Shown: piece after piece, positions 16,571 to 23,625 of the stretch | How positions within the stretch are numbered: the first letter of the stretch is position 1 | Layout of the letters: each line of letters begins with the position of its first letter | Notes under the pieces: model-generated | What the model saw: only the letters and a program-made list of their open reading frames with translations | The model's database searches: none | Told to the model about the DNA's origin: nothing | Position numbers and translations under genes: made by a program | Assembly (NCBI GenBank): GCA_023136265.1 | Contig: JAGLRN010000029.1 | Span: 1 to 36,090 of the forward strand | Length of the DNA stretch: 36,090 nt | From: Thermoplasmata archaeon | Lineage (GTDB): Archaea; Thermoplasmatota; Thermoplasmata; RBG-16-68-12; JAGMCJ01 | Reading direction: 5' to 3'

Positions 16571-16604
16571 TAATGGACTAACTCTATATATTCCCAATCC
16601 ATTA
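16571..16604. promoter_or_regulatory. Symmetric bidirectional promoter: TATATA centred in an inverted repeat
   Basis: TAATGGA (16571-16577) and its exact reverse complement TCCATTA (16598-16604) flank TATATA (16585-16590). Seven nucleotides separate box and arm on each side, so the element is centred precisely at 16587.5. A self-complementary TATA can direct TBP both ways. Plus-strand initiation would be near 16614 (gene at 16622), minus-strand near 16561 (OB-fold gene at 16500). The arms could bind a dimeric regulator acting on both genes. Confidence 0.6.
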
Positions 16605-16621
16605 CTACCCAAGGTGCACTC

Positions 16622-16933
16622 ATGAGAGAGATTGAACGCATTTTCGAGAGCATAGACCACGAAATCCGCGACCTCAAGGATGCGGAGAACTCCAACATGG
16701 ATGAGGTGAAGAAGATACTCAACCGCCAAGCGGAGGTCATCACCTTCCTGGTCAGTCGTGTCAGGGACATGGAGACCCGCATGGAATCCGAGACGAAGTG
16801 GGATAAGGAAGTGGAGGACATCATCAGGATCATGGCGCTTGACGATGCCAGGATCTGGAAGTTCAGAAAGCACCGGGACATATACGAGGACATAGCCAGA
16901 AAGGGCGTCGAAGGGGTGGACAAAGAGCTCTGA
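16622..16933 (+). CDS. Hypothetical charged coiled-coil protein
   Basis: I do not recognise this 103-residue protein. Most of it is predicted alpha-helical with heptad-like hydrophobic spacing (IERIFESIDHEIRDL, then VKKILNRQAEVITFLVSRVRDMETRM). It is strongly charged and has no signal peptide or membrane segment, so a cytoplasmic dimer is likely. AAGGTG at 16611-16616 serves the ATG. It is divergent from the OB-fold gene and may be co-regulated with it. A 106-bp spacer separates it from the ArsR-like gene. Confidence 0.7.
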   Translation: MREIERIFESIDHEIRDLKDAENSNMDEVKKILNRQAEVITFLVSRVRDMETRMESETKWDKEVEDIIRIMALDDARIWKFRKHRDIYEDIARKGVEGVDKEL

Positions 16934-16990
16934 CTCTCGCGACCAGACGTTCCGGATGCGGTGCTGGCAGATGTCGCTTTCACGACGGAT

Positions 16991-17008
16991 GATATAAAAG
17001 CTTTTATT
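16991..17008 (+). promoter_or_regulatory. TATA box overlapped by a 14-nt perfect palindrome
   Basis: ATAAAAGCTTTTAT (16994-17007) is a perfect palindrome containing the TATA box (GATATAAAAG) of the ArsR-like gene, with initiation expected near 17020. A dimeric winged-helix repressor bound here would block TBP directly. Confidence 0.6.
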
Positions 17009-17039
17009 CCCTGAGACCAATATACCCATAGGTCAAATA

Positions 17040-17537
17040 ATGAATCGCATCAAATTCGTGAACGAGCCAGCAGAGCTTGTTCCTATTCTCATGGCGGTCG
17101 ACAAAGAGGTCAAGAGGGAGGTCCTGAAGGACGTATCCGATAACTGGCGCACCGCAAGAGAGATCGAGGAAAAGTTCGGAGAGGAGGGTCTCGAAGCTCT
17201 CAAGTTCTTCGAGAAGATGAACTTGGTCGAGACGAAGTGGCAGACGAGCGAGTCCGACCCGGAGCCCGAGAAGTCTTACCACGCCTTCTACACGTCGTTT
17301 CACATAAACGCTTCATCGCCCGTGAACGAGATGTGCGACATCCTGGCGGCAGTTGTGATGCCGGAGAACGAGTACCGCAAGATCGAGAAGAAGATACTCA
17401 AGGAAGTTGATGAGGAGGGGAAGTTCTCCGGGGACATCGCCGACGACCTGGGAGTCTCGCAGACGATGCTCAAGGGCCTCATAAAGCGATCCTTCAGACT
17501 GGAGTTTAAGGGTCACCAGATTAGGAAGCTGAAATAG
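17040..17537 (+). CDS. ArsR-like winged-helix regulator
   Basis: The 165-residue protein has an N-terminal winged helix (AVDKEVKREVLKDVSDNWRT, AREIEEKFGEEGLEALKFFEKM, NLVETKW) of the archaeal ArsR-like class. A basic/acidic linker and a second helical DNA-binding-like module follow (DEEGKFSGDIADDLGVSQTMLKGLIKRSF). No cysteine cluster for metal sensing is visible. It is probably a dimeric transcription factor. TAGGTC upstream is only a weak ribosome site. The 14-nt palindrome over its own TATA box suggests autoregulation. The next gene begins 11 nt after its stop, so both are likely co-transcribed. Confidence 0.8.
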   Translation: MNRIKFVNEPAELVPILMAVDKEVKREVLKDVSDNWRTAREIEEKFGEEGLEALKFFEKMNLVETKWQTSESDPEPEKSYHAFYTSFHINASSPVNEMCDILAAVVMPENEYRKIEKKILKEVDEEGKFSGDIADDLGVSQTMLKGLIKRSFRLEFKGHQIRKLK

Positions 17538-17548
17538 GAGCACCTGAT

Positions 17549-18058
17549 ATGGAAGGCGATTCCGAGAATCCGTTCGAGAATCGTCCTACCGACGATGAGT
17601 CGTCTTACGAAGAGAGCCCCTTCGAGAACGTTCCTTCCACGGCAGAGACCGGGGAGGAGTTCGATGACATCCCAATAATGGCGGACGAGTTCGACAGGAG
17701 CAAGCTCGCCATGATATCCGGGATCGGGTTCGTGGGGCTAGCCATATTTCTCTACTTCTTCGTCATCCTGACCTGGGACACGACGCTGATCGTGCTGTCC
17801 ATCACGGCGATTGTCGTATCCGCCCTCGTGGCCCTATTCTACATGCTCGACGATCTGAGAATCAGGCCCAAGTCCATGACGGAGAGGGGCGCGCACTTCC
17901 TTGCGGGCATGACCCTCGGCGTCCTCGTGCTCCTGATCATTTCAACCGCGATGGTCTACCAAAGCGACGTGCTGAAGGCCATGCCCGTTTTCGTGGTCAT
18001 GATTGTGACCAACGCCAGCGTCGCGCTGTTCCTCTATTCTATGATGTGGGAAGAATGA
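17549..18058 (+). CDS. Hypothetical four-TM membrane protein with acidic N-terminus
   Basis: The 169-residue protein has an unstructured acidic N-terminal ~50 residues containing a twice-repeated NPFENRP/SPFENVP motif. Four hydrophobic segments follow (ISGIGFVGLAIFLYFFVIL, LIVLSITAIVVSALVALFYML, FLAGMTLGVLVLLIISTAMV, MPVFVVMIVTNASVALFLY). I do not recognise the family. GGAG precedes the ATG. Its TGA overlaps the ATG of the aTrm56-HD gene (ATGA), so they are translationally coupled. Confidence 0.75.
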   Translation: MEGDSENPFENRPTDDESSYEESPFENVPSTAETGEEFDDIPIMADEFDRSKLAMISGIGFVGLAIFLYFFVILTWDTTLIVLSITAIVVSALVALFYMLDDLRIRPKSMTERGAHFLAGMTLGVLVLLIISTAMVYQSDVLKAMPVFVVMIVTNASVALFLYSMMWEE

Positions 18059-19068
18059 TCTCCGTCCTACGGCTCGGTCACAGGATTCCCAGAGACCGCA
18101 GAATCACGACCCACGTCGCCTTGGTCGCGAGGGCCTTCGGCGCGGACTGCGTCCTCGTCTCCACGAAGGACTCGGTGCTGGAGAGGAGCGTGAGCAACGT
18201 CGTGGAGAAGTTCGGCGGGGACTTCCACATCTCCACGGGCGTCAACTGGCGCAGGACTCTCAAGGAGTGGCGGGGTACGATCGTCCACCTCACCATGTAC
18301 GGGGAGAGACTGAGGGACGCGCTACCGAAAATCGGGAAGAAGGACCTGATCATTGTGATCGGCGGGGAGAAGGTCCCTGCCGAGGTTTATGACATCACGG
18401 ACCACAACGTCTCCGTGGGGAATCAGCCCCATTCGGAGGTCGCCGCGCTGGCTGTCTTCCTCGACAGGCTGCTCGGGGGCGAGCCGCTCGAGCGGGAATT
18501 CGAGGGGAGGATGAGGATCGTTCCATCCGAGAAGGGTAAGAATGTGGTCGGGAGGCCCGCAGGACTCCCGTCCCGGAAGGACTGCCTCAAGGCCCTCCGA
18601 GAGGCCGGGTGCGACCGTGCGGTGATCGAGCACTGCAAGCGCATCTCCGGGCTAGCGAAGAAGATCGCCTCCCTTTGCGGCGCGGACGAGAGACTGTGCG
18701 AGCTGGGTGGGCTGCTCCACGACATCGGTCGCGGGAGGACCCACGACATAGACCACGGGCACGTGGGCGGGCAGATCCTCCGAGAGAAGGGTTTTCCAGC
18801 AGTTCTGGCGGGGATCGTGGAGAAGCATGTTGGGGCGGGAATCGCGAAGGACGAGGCAAAGGAAATCGGCTTCCCCGCCAGAAGCTACGTCCCCAAGACT
18901 CTGGAAGAGAGGGTGGTGGCCCACGCTGATAACCTCGCTGAAGAGGGCAAGATAGATGTGCTCATCGACCAGATGAAGGAGCGAGGTCTCCTGACCGCCG
19001 CGAAGAGGATAAGGCGTCTCCACGACGAGCTCAGCGAGCTGTGCGGGATGGACCTGGACGACCTATGA
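18055..19068 (+). CDS. tRNA (cytidine-56)-2'-O-methyltransferase fused to an HD phosphohydrolase domain
   Basis: The 337-residue protein has two parts. Residues 1-~165 are the SPOUT methyltransferase aTrm56, which methylates C56 in the T-loop of archaeal tRNAs. Its hallmarks are VLRLGHRIPRDRRITTHVAL at the N-terminus, the IVIGGEKVPAEVYD knot strand and VGNQPHSEVAALA. Residues ~175-337 are an HD domain: His193 (IEHCKRISGLAKKIA), HD at 222-223 (LLHDIGRGRTHD), DHGHVGG, and EKHVGAG. HD domains hydrolyse phosphoester bonds of nucleotides. Most aTrm56 proteins are ~180 residues, so this is a fusion. ATG 18055 is chosen over GTG 18046 because family homology starts there. Confidence 0.9.
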   Translation: MISVLRLGHRIPRDRRITTHVALVARAFGADCVLVSTKDSVLERSVSNVVEKFGGDFHISTGVNWRRTLKEWRGTIVHLTMYGERLRDALPKIGKKDLIIVIGGEKVPAEVYDITDHNVSVGNQPHSEVAALAVFLDRLLGGEPLEREFEGRMRIVPSEKGKNVVGRPAGLPSRKDCLKALREAGCDRAVIEHCKRISGLAKKIASLCGADERLCELGGLLHDIGRGRTHDIDHGHVGGQILREKGFPAVLAGIVEKHVGAGIAKDEAKEIGFPARSYVPKTLEERVVAHADNLAEEGKIDVLIDQMKERGLLTAAKRIRRLHDELSELCGMDLDDL

Positions 19069-19076
19069 GCCAACAT

Positions 19077-19084
19077 ACTTATAT
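19077..19084 (+). promoter_or_regulatory. TATA box before the zinc-ribbon membrane protein
   Basis: ACTTATAT lies ~40 nt upstream of ATG 19120, so initiation near 19107 leaves a ~13-nt leader. It separates this gene from the upstream aTrm56-HD unit. Confidence 0.45.
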
Positions 19085-19119
19085 GCCCGCATCAATCCAA
19101 ACACTGGGTCGAGAACAAG

Positions 19120-20187
19120 ATGCCACTTAGGTCCCGCCTGTCGATTCTTCTGGTTCTGATTCTCTACTTCGGGACAGCTGGTGGCGTAACCGCCGAGGCC
19201 GAGGCCCCTGCCCTATCGGTAGGCAACGAGTGGGAGTATTCTGTACACATGTCGCTAGACAATCTCATCGGCCAGGTGGAGGGAGGGTTCGAAGATATGT
19301 CCATCCAGGGGACGATCAGGATGGCCGTCGAGCCCAGACAAACCGTGGAGGTCCTTAGCAGAACGTACGATGCATGGGTCATCGCCCTGGAAGGGGATTT
19401 CGAGGTGACATTCACGTATACCGTTCAGGACCTAGGCCCTCTCACGATGACCGCGCCGGCGAGCCTGGAGGGGTCCCTTTTCCTCGACAACGACTCCTTC
19501 GAGTACGTCAAGTCGTCGCAGGAGATAACGTCGAGGTTCTCCAAGTTCTCAGTGCTCTTCGAGATGGCCGTCGAGGTGGAGACCTCCTTGGACATAGAGA
19601 CTGACACTTGGCATTTCCCCTTCGACGCCGGGGACACCGGGATGACCACCGGCCAGGGTCTGAGCTATATCCATTATGTGGCGAAAGTGAACGGCGAGGT
19701 CGTTGGGGAGGACGAGGCGACAGTGCCATACGCGTACAGCTCTGCCTACGAATGCGTAGGACTCCAGCCAGTGGATGTCGAGGCGGGCAGCTTTCAGGCG
19801 TACGAGCTGAACGTCTCCTCCCCCGGGATGTACCTCTTCGGCTACTCCGAAGGCTACAGACACGAGTACTTCTCGAACGAGGTCAACAACAGCGTTGAGG
19901 TCGACATCTATGACAGCGGGGACGAGCTCATAGGAGAGTGGAACCTCGTTTCCTACGGGGAGAGCCAGGACGGAGCGATTGACTGGACCACGGCTCTGCT
20001 CGTCCTGCTTGCGCTCGTCCTGCTCATCATCATCATTGCGATTGCCGTCCTTCTGTTGAGAAGGAAATCCCGAGAGGCGACGGCTGGGCAGACTCCGTCC
20101 TCCGGCAAGAGAGCGTGCAGAAGGTGCGGAGCGGAGATTCCAGAAGGACAGAACGCATGCCCGGCTTGTGGGAGGACAATACGGTGA
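19120..20187 (+). CDS. Surface protein with one TM anchor and a cytoplasmic zinc ribbon
   Basis: The 355-residue protein has a signal peptide (1-~24, LSILLVLILYFGTAGGVTAEA), a ~260-residue external beta-rich domain with several NxS/T sequons, and a transmembrane helix at ~290-315 (TALLVLLALVLLIIIIAIAVLLL). A short cytoplasmic tail ends in a four-cysteine zinc ribbon (CRRCGAEIPEGQNACPACGR). The topology follows from the signal peptide plus stop-transfer RRKSR. I do not recognise the external domain. The zinc ribbon could recruit a cytoplasmic partner. The next gene, also a membrane protein, begins 31 nt downstream on the same strand. Confidence 0.78.
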   Translation: MPLRSRLSILLVLILYFGTAGGVTAEAEAPALSVGNEWEYSVHMSLDNLIGQVEGGFEDMSIQGTIRMAVEPRQTVEVLSRTYDAWVIALEGDFEVTFTYTVQDLGPLTMTAPASLEGSLFLDNDSFEYVKSSQEITSRFSKFSVLFEMAVEVETSLDIETDTWHFPFDAGDTGMTTGQGLSYIHYVAKVNGEVVGEDEATVPYAYSSAYECVGLQPVDVEAGSFQAYELNVSSPGMYLFGYSEGYRHEYFSNEVNNSVEVDIYDSGDELIGEWNLVSYGESQDGAIDWTTALLVLLALVLLIIIIAIAVLLLRRKSREATAGQTPSSGKRACRRCGAEIPEGQNACPACGRTIR

Positions 20188-20218
20188 AATAGCCGGAAGA
20201 GTTATCGGGTGAACGAGG

Positions 20219-20917
20219 ATGAGAATCAACAAGTTTCACATAGGAATCGTTCTAGCCATTGTCTGTGTCGGTATGCTCGTCTCGGCGTTCTTCGTTCCCT
20301 GGTGGACGATTGAGGCCGATGAACGCGGACCCCCACCCCCAGCCGTCCCCACCGTCTATGTGAATAGTACCCACGATTTCAGACTTCTTGGCGTATCCAC
20401 TTCTCAACTGACAGAGACTCGCATCCCTGGGGACACTCCTGAAGAAAGGACGTGGTCCAATTCTTACTCAGAAATCGAGGACTCAGAGCTTGATGCGCAC
20501 TTCCAGATACTACTTGTCCTGGTGACAGTTGGGACCATCTTGGCGGTCCTGTTTCCAGTCTTTCACCTTCTGTCGCGCAGGAAAGCCGTCCTGAAATCGC
20601 TTGCACTCGTCCTTGGCTTCGCTGTGATCTTCGTCATGCTGGGTTCTGCGACCTATCTTCACGTCAATGTACCTTCCGAGGTCGGGAACTCTCAAGCCGG
20701 TCTCAAAGAAACCCTGGAGATTGAGGCCCCGGACATACAGACGTTTGCAGGTTCCGACTACGACCAGACTCCGCTGAGTGCCACGGAGACAACCTGGGGC
20801 CCCTCTCTTGGGTGGTATTCCACCTTCGTCATGTGCGTGATAATGCTGTTCGCAATTTGGTTCACCGAGTCCCGTCCGAAAACCGAGGAGGAGCCAGAAG
20901 AGGAGCCAGAGGACTAG
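20219..20917 (+). CDS. Hypothetical four-TM membrane protein
   Basis: The 232-residue protein has an N-terminal TM helix (IGIVLAIVCVGMLVSAFFV), an external loop of ~75 residues, two central TM helices (ILLVLVTVGTILAVLFPVFHLL, SLALVLGFAVIFVMLGSATYL), a second external loop and a last TM helix (YSTFVMCVIMLFAIWF). It ends in an acidic tail of E/P repeats (EEEPEEEPED). The arrangement is claudin-like in topology only, and no family is recognised. GGGTGA 5 nt upstream of the ATG serves as ribosome site. Its TAG shares CTAG with the stop of the convergent SerK-like gene. Confidence 0.75.
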   Translation: MRINKFHIGIVLAIVCVGMLVSAFFVPWWTIEADERGPPPPAVPTVYVNSTHDFRLLGVSTSQLTETRIPGDTPEERTWSNSYSEIEDSELDAHFQILLVLVTVGTILAVLFPVFHLLSRRKAVLKSLALVLGFAVIFVMLGSATYLHVNVPSEVGNSQAGLKETLEIEAPDIQTFAGSDYDQTPLSATETTWGPSLGWYSTFVMCVIMLFAIWFTESRPKTEEEPEEEPED

Positions 20918-21312
20918 CGGAGCTTCGAGAGGTCCACCGGGCTGTCCTCGAGAGTCACCCTGATGATATGCCTGGATGTCTTGGGCGGGTACACGTTGTC
21001 GCTCAGGCCCATGGCGATGATCTCGTCCTTCGAAATCTCGTTGACAACCGCTCCGGGCCAGGTCACGACCTCGATGGCGTCGTCCTTGTAGTCGACGAGG
21101 TACACCGGTATCCTCCTGCACCCGAGCCGCTTGAGGGCCTCGAACCTGTGATGCCCGTCCAGAATGACGTAGGTCTTCTCGTCCACGACGATGGGCTTGA
21201 AGAGGGCGCCGTCCTTGGCAATCTGGTCCGCGAGGCAGTCGAGGATGTCGGGCTTTATCTCCTCGTGGCTGTGCAGAACCTCGATCTCCAGGATCTCGAA
21301 GCGGGACCTCAT
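20914..21312 (-). CDS. Compact SerK-type serine kinase (ParB-fold) homologue
   Basis: The 132-residue protein has a ParB/sulfiredoxin-like fold. Residues 52-56 are DGHHR followed by FEALKRLG, and a catalytic-type Glu lies in HSHEEIKP (17-18). The C-terminus PPKTSRH matches the end of archaeal SerK (recalled as SPKTTRH in the Thermococcus kodakarensis enzyme). SerK phosphorylates free L-serine with ADP or ATP for cysteine synthesis. This protein lacks the ~70-residue insertion of that enzyme, so activity is unproven. The start is uncertain. ATG 21312 has GAGGGAG well spaced and matches the family N-terminus. ATG 21381 lies ~6 nt from the initiation point predicted from a TATA-like box (21411-21417, minus). 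The PRC-barrel gene lies upstream. Confidence 0.72.
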   Translation of the reverse strand: MRSRFEILEIEVLHSHEEIKPDILDCLADQIAKDGALFKPIVVDEKTYVILDGHHRFEALKRLGCRRIPVYLVDYKDDAIEVVTWPGAVVNEISKDEIIAMGLSDNVYPPKTSRHIIRVTLEDSPVDLSKLR

Positions 21313-21428
21313 CCAAACTCCCTCATCCTCGGAATACATGATTCCCTGCAAAACAGACTCCTGCCCCTGAGGACTCAGCATGCCCCATGCGTCCGAATAT
21401 GGCTTGAGGACTTAAAACATTTCCTGGG

Positions 21429-21683
21429 CTACTTCCCCTTCTTGAGGCTCACGCGCTTGGGGAAGTACTTCAGGATTATGACATCGCCCACACTCTGTAT
21501 CCACCGGTAGGGAACGGCCACTGACCTCGCACCCTCGACGAGCAGCGGGTTGGGTTCTCCTATGAACAGTCTCTCGACCGTGGAGTTCTCGACGTTCACT
21601 ATCAGGTTGTTCACGTTACCGAGGAAGACCCCTTCGTGAGTGTAAACCTGCAGGCCTATAATCTCAGAAATTTCCTCCAACAT
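21429..21683 (-). CDS. PRC-barrel domain protein
   Basis: The 84-residue protein is a single PRC barrel: ISEIIGLQVYTHEGVFLGNVNNLIV, then VERLFIGEP, RSVAVPYRWIQSVGDVIIL, and a basic tail (PKRVSLKKGK). Archaeal stand-alone PRC-barrel proteins are adaptors; some (CdpB type) act in cell division with SepF and FtsZ, others in RNA processing. The family is clear and the role here is not. A minus-strand TATA-like ATAAAATAC at about 21719-21727 would drive it. The SerK-like gene follows on the same strand, so a shared transcript is possible. It is divergent from the FN3 surface protein. Confidence 0.82.
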   Translation of the reverse strand: MLEEISEIIGLQVYTHEGVFLGNVNNLIVNVENSTVERLFIGEPNPLLVEGARSVAVPYRWIQSVGDVIILKYFPKRVSLKKGK

Positions 21684-21794
21684 GGCAATCCCATCTGTCC
21701 CCTGTATGCGAATCTCAGTATTTTATGTTTTGTGTGGATGGGTTCCACGCCTCTGGGATGAGCGAGCAAACTGGACTCTGCGGATATGCCGAAA

Positions 21795-21802
21795 GGTATT
21801 AA
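21795..21802 (+). promoter_or_regulatory. TATA box of the FN3 surface protein
   Basis: GTATTAAAG is centred ~28-30 nt upstream of ATG 21829. Transcription would start at the initiator codon, which supports this ATG over the in-frame upstream starts. Confidence 0.5.
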
Positions 21803-21828
21803 AGCGAAGAATTCATCAAACGGATGCA

Positions 21829-23097
21829 ATGGAGATCGGAAGCAATCGGAATCGCAACCTGGCCATCATCGTAATCGTCGTCACAGCGACGGTTGTCGTG
21901 GCGTCGATACTCTACGTCCTTCAGATGGAGCTTCCGGAGGACCGCACGCCTCCGAGCAAGGTGGAGGGGCTTGAGATCTACGACCTGCGTGACGGTAAGC
22001 TCTTCCTGTTCTGGGACGAGGCGACCGACAACAAGAAGGTGGTGGGATATCAGATATTCCGGGACGGCAATCTCCTCCCGAGCGAGGCGTCGTACCCGTT
22101 CTATGTTGACACTGCCCTCATTGATGGCACCCTGTATTTCTACCAAGTACGGGCCGTTGACAGCTCGGACAACGTGGGTGACTTCTCCAGCACGGTCTCG
22201 GGCATGCCCACACCCTCTGACAACGTCCCGCCCAGCCGCGTCGAGGGGCTGGTGGTGGAGAATGCATTCGACGGAAAGCTCAATCTGACATGGGACGAGG
22301 CTTTCGACAATGTCGCGGTCGATCACCACACGATTTACAGGGATGGCGTCGCTCTCATCGATGAACCGGTTTCAACATTCTTCCAGGACACTGGGCTCAC
22401 GAACGGTCAGATCTACGCCTACGAGGTCGCCGCAGTTGACACCTCGGGAAACGAGGGGCAGAGGTCAGTGCAGGTGAGCGGCATGCCCACGGAGTATGAT
22501 TCCGAGCCCCCGTCCAAGGTCATGGCCCTCGTTGTCACGGACGTGAAGGACGGAAAGCTCAACCTCACTTGGGACCCAGCCACTGACAATGTAGGCGTTG
22601 CGAAGTACTACGTCTATCGGGACGGTTCGAGGCTCACCGACGAGCCTGCAGGGACAGCGTTCCAGGATACTGGGCTGAGCAATACTCAGATGTACACTTA
22701 CGAAGTGAGCGCTGTGGACGCTCAGGGGAACGAGGGTCCGAAATCCGATCCCGCCTCGGGAACGCCTACTTCATCGGTCCCCAACGTTACCATATTGGGC
22801 GCTTTCCACAATGTGACCACGTACAACGTCACCGTGTTCTTCGTCTCCGATGTGTTGGACATAGGCCTCTTCGGGGCCTTCCTGGAGACCGATTCGAACG
22901 AGACGGACAGGATGGACCCACTGTCGGACGGTGCGATGGCAGGGAACGTCACGTTCCTGGACATGGACTCGGACGGCCTGCTGACCGTCGGGGACGTGTT
23001 CGTCATCAACGTCTCAAGCGGGCACGACTATCAGTTCTCGCTACTCTGGCGGGAGACTGATGATGTCGTGGACACGCATCTCTGGGCGGTGCCCTAG
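21829..23097 (+). CDS. Membrane-anchored surface protein with three fibronectin type III domains
   Basis: The 422-residue protein has an N-terminal signal anchor (LAIIVIVVTATVVVASILYVL), then three FN3 domains starting at residues ~40, ~133 and ~227. Each follows the pattern PPSKVEGL...DGKLNLTWD...DN.GV..Y.IYRDG...F.DTGL..G..Y.YEV.AVD..GNEG. A C-terminal beta module (~318-422, GNVTFLDMDSDGLLTVGDVFVI) contains a DxDxDG calcium-loop-like segment. Role is probably adhesion or scaffolding at the surface. Its TAG shares CTAG with the convergent mini-wHTH gene. Confidence 0.85.
   Translation: MEIGSNRNRNLAIIVIVVTATVVVASILYVLQMELPEDRTPPSKVEGLEIYDLRDGKLFLFWDEATDNKKVVGYQIFRDGNLLPSEASYPFYVDTALIDGTLYFYQVRAVDSSDNVGDFSSTVSGMPTPSDNVPPSRVEGLVVENAFDGKLNLTWDEAFDNVAVDHHTIYRDGVALIDEPVSTFFQDTGLTNGQIYAYEVAAVDTSGNEGQRSVQVSGMPTEYDSEPPSKVMALVVTDVKDGKLNLTWDPATDNVGVAKYYVYRDGSRLTDEPAGTAFQDTGLSNTQMYTYEVSAVDAQGNEGPKSDPASGTPTSSVPNVTILGAFHNVTTYNVTVFFVSDVLDIGLFGAFLETDSNETDRMDPLSDGAMAGNVTFLDMDSDGLLTVGDVFVINVSSGHDYQFSLLWRETDDVVDTHLWAVP
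21946..22776 (+). repeat. Three tandem FN3-coding repeats
   Basis: Units start at about 21946, 22225 and 22507, each ~280 bp (93 codons). The second and third share nearly identical stretches (GACGGAAAGCTCAA, CAGGAYACTGGGCTSA), which suggests recent duplication of those two. Confidence 0.7.
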
Positions 23098-23324
23098 TCC
23101 AGCCACCAGAGCCAGCCCTTGTGCTCGATGGACAACTTCCCGTTTATCTTGCCGCTCAGCCTCATCTTGTTGAGGAAGAGGGCGGCCGAATCCGGGCATT
23201 CGGCGTTCTCCGACCTAAAAAGCTCTTCGATCTGAATCGTGGTCATGGGACCGCCCTCCTTGAGGATGTCCAGGATCATCTCCTCCGCAGTCTCTTTGCT
23301 TACCTTGTCGCCTTTACCTGCCAT
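23094..23324 (-). CDS. Mini winged-helix DNA-binding protein
   Basis: The 76-residue protein consists almost wholly of a winged helix: KETAEEMILDILKEGGPMT, TIQIEELFRSENAECPDSAALFLNKMRLSG, and the wing KINGKLSIEHKGWLWWLD. It resembles the short archaeal wHTH proteins with an aromatic C-terminus. GGAGGGTG lies 5-6 nt upstream of the ATG. A minus-strand TATA-like box about 23448-23453 would give a ~100-nt leader, and a 15-nt palindrome lies at the predicted initiation site. The stop shares CTAG with the FN3 gene. Confidence 0.7.
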   Translation of the reverse strand: MAGKGDKVSKETAEEMILDILKEGGPMTTIQIEELFRSENAECPDSAALFLNKMRLSGKINGKLSIEHKGWLWWLD

Positions 23325-23422
23325 CGATACACCCTCCCCAGATGATGAGGAAGGCGGGACGGTGTTCCCGCGCTCCTACTCCTCGGGCTCTTCCGGAGGC
23401 TCCCCAGGTTCCTCTGGAGGAC

Positions 23423-23437
23423 CTTTTCGACGAAAAG
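23423..23437. promoter_or_regulatory. 15-nt palindrome at the predicted start site of the mini-wHTH transcript
   Basis: CTTTTCGACGAAAAG is a perfect 7-bp inverted repeat around one base. It lies ~20-25 nt downstream of the minus-strand TATA-like box, so a bound protein would block initiation. Autoregulation by the mini-wHTH protein is an inference. Confidence 0.5.
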
Positions 23438-23567
23438 AAGCTACCCACTATAAGAAAGTAGCCTTCAGCATATCACGGAGAACTACAGCACCACAGGAAC
23501 CGTCAGAATCGAGACCCCCGACAGACGCTACATCCCCTGGCCTGAACGCGAATCGTCTCAAAATAGT

Positions 23568-23575
23568 TATATAGC
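23568..23575 (+). promoter_or_regulatory. TATA box of the psmB operon
   Basis: TTATATAG is placed to start transcription near 23597. The ~29-nt leader contains GAGGGT before the ATG at 23626. Confidence 0.55.
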
Positions 23576-23625
23576 AGGACAACAATAGCTCAGGCGTCAG
23601 TTTTCCCAGTTTTCGAGGGTATGAT

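Larger units (their letters stand above)
23325..23625. other. 301-bp intergenic region between the mini-wHTH gene and psmB
   Basis: The spacer holds divergent promoters: TTATAG on the minus strand (about 23448-23453) and TTATATAG on the plus strand (23568-23575). A 15-nt palindrome lies at 23423-23437. The stretch 23376-23445 reads on the minus strand as a Pro/Glu-rich peptide but lacks a start codon. No gene is supported. Confidence 0.6.

Noticed and set aside
23376-23445. A minus-strand Pro/Glu-rich reading frame (GPPEEPGEPPEEPEE, then stop)
   Set aside because: It resembles the acidic tail of the 20219-20917 protein but has an in-frame stop just upstream and no start codon. At most it is a remnant.
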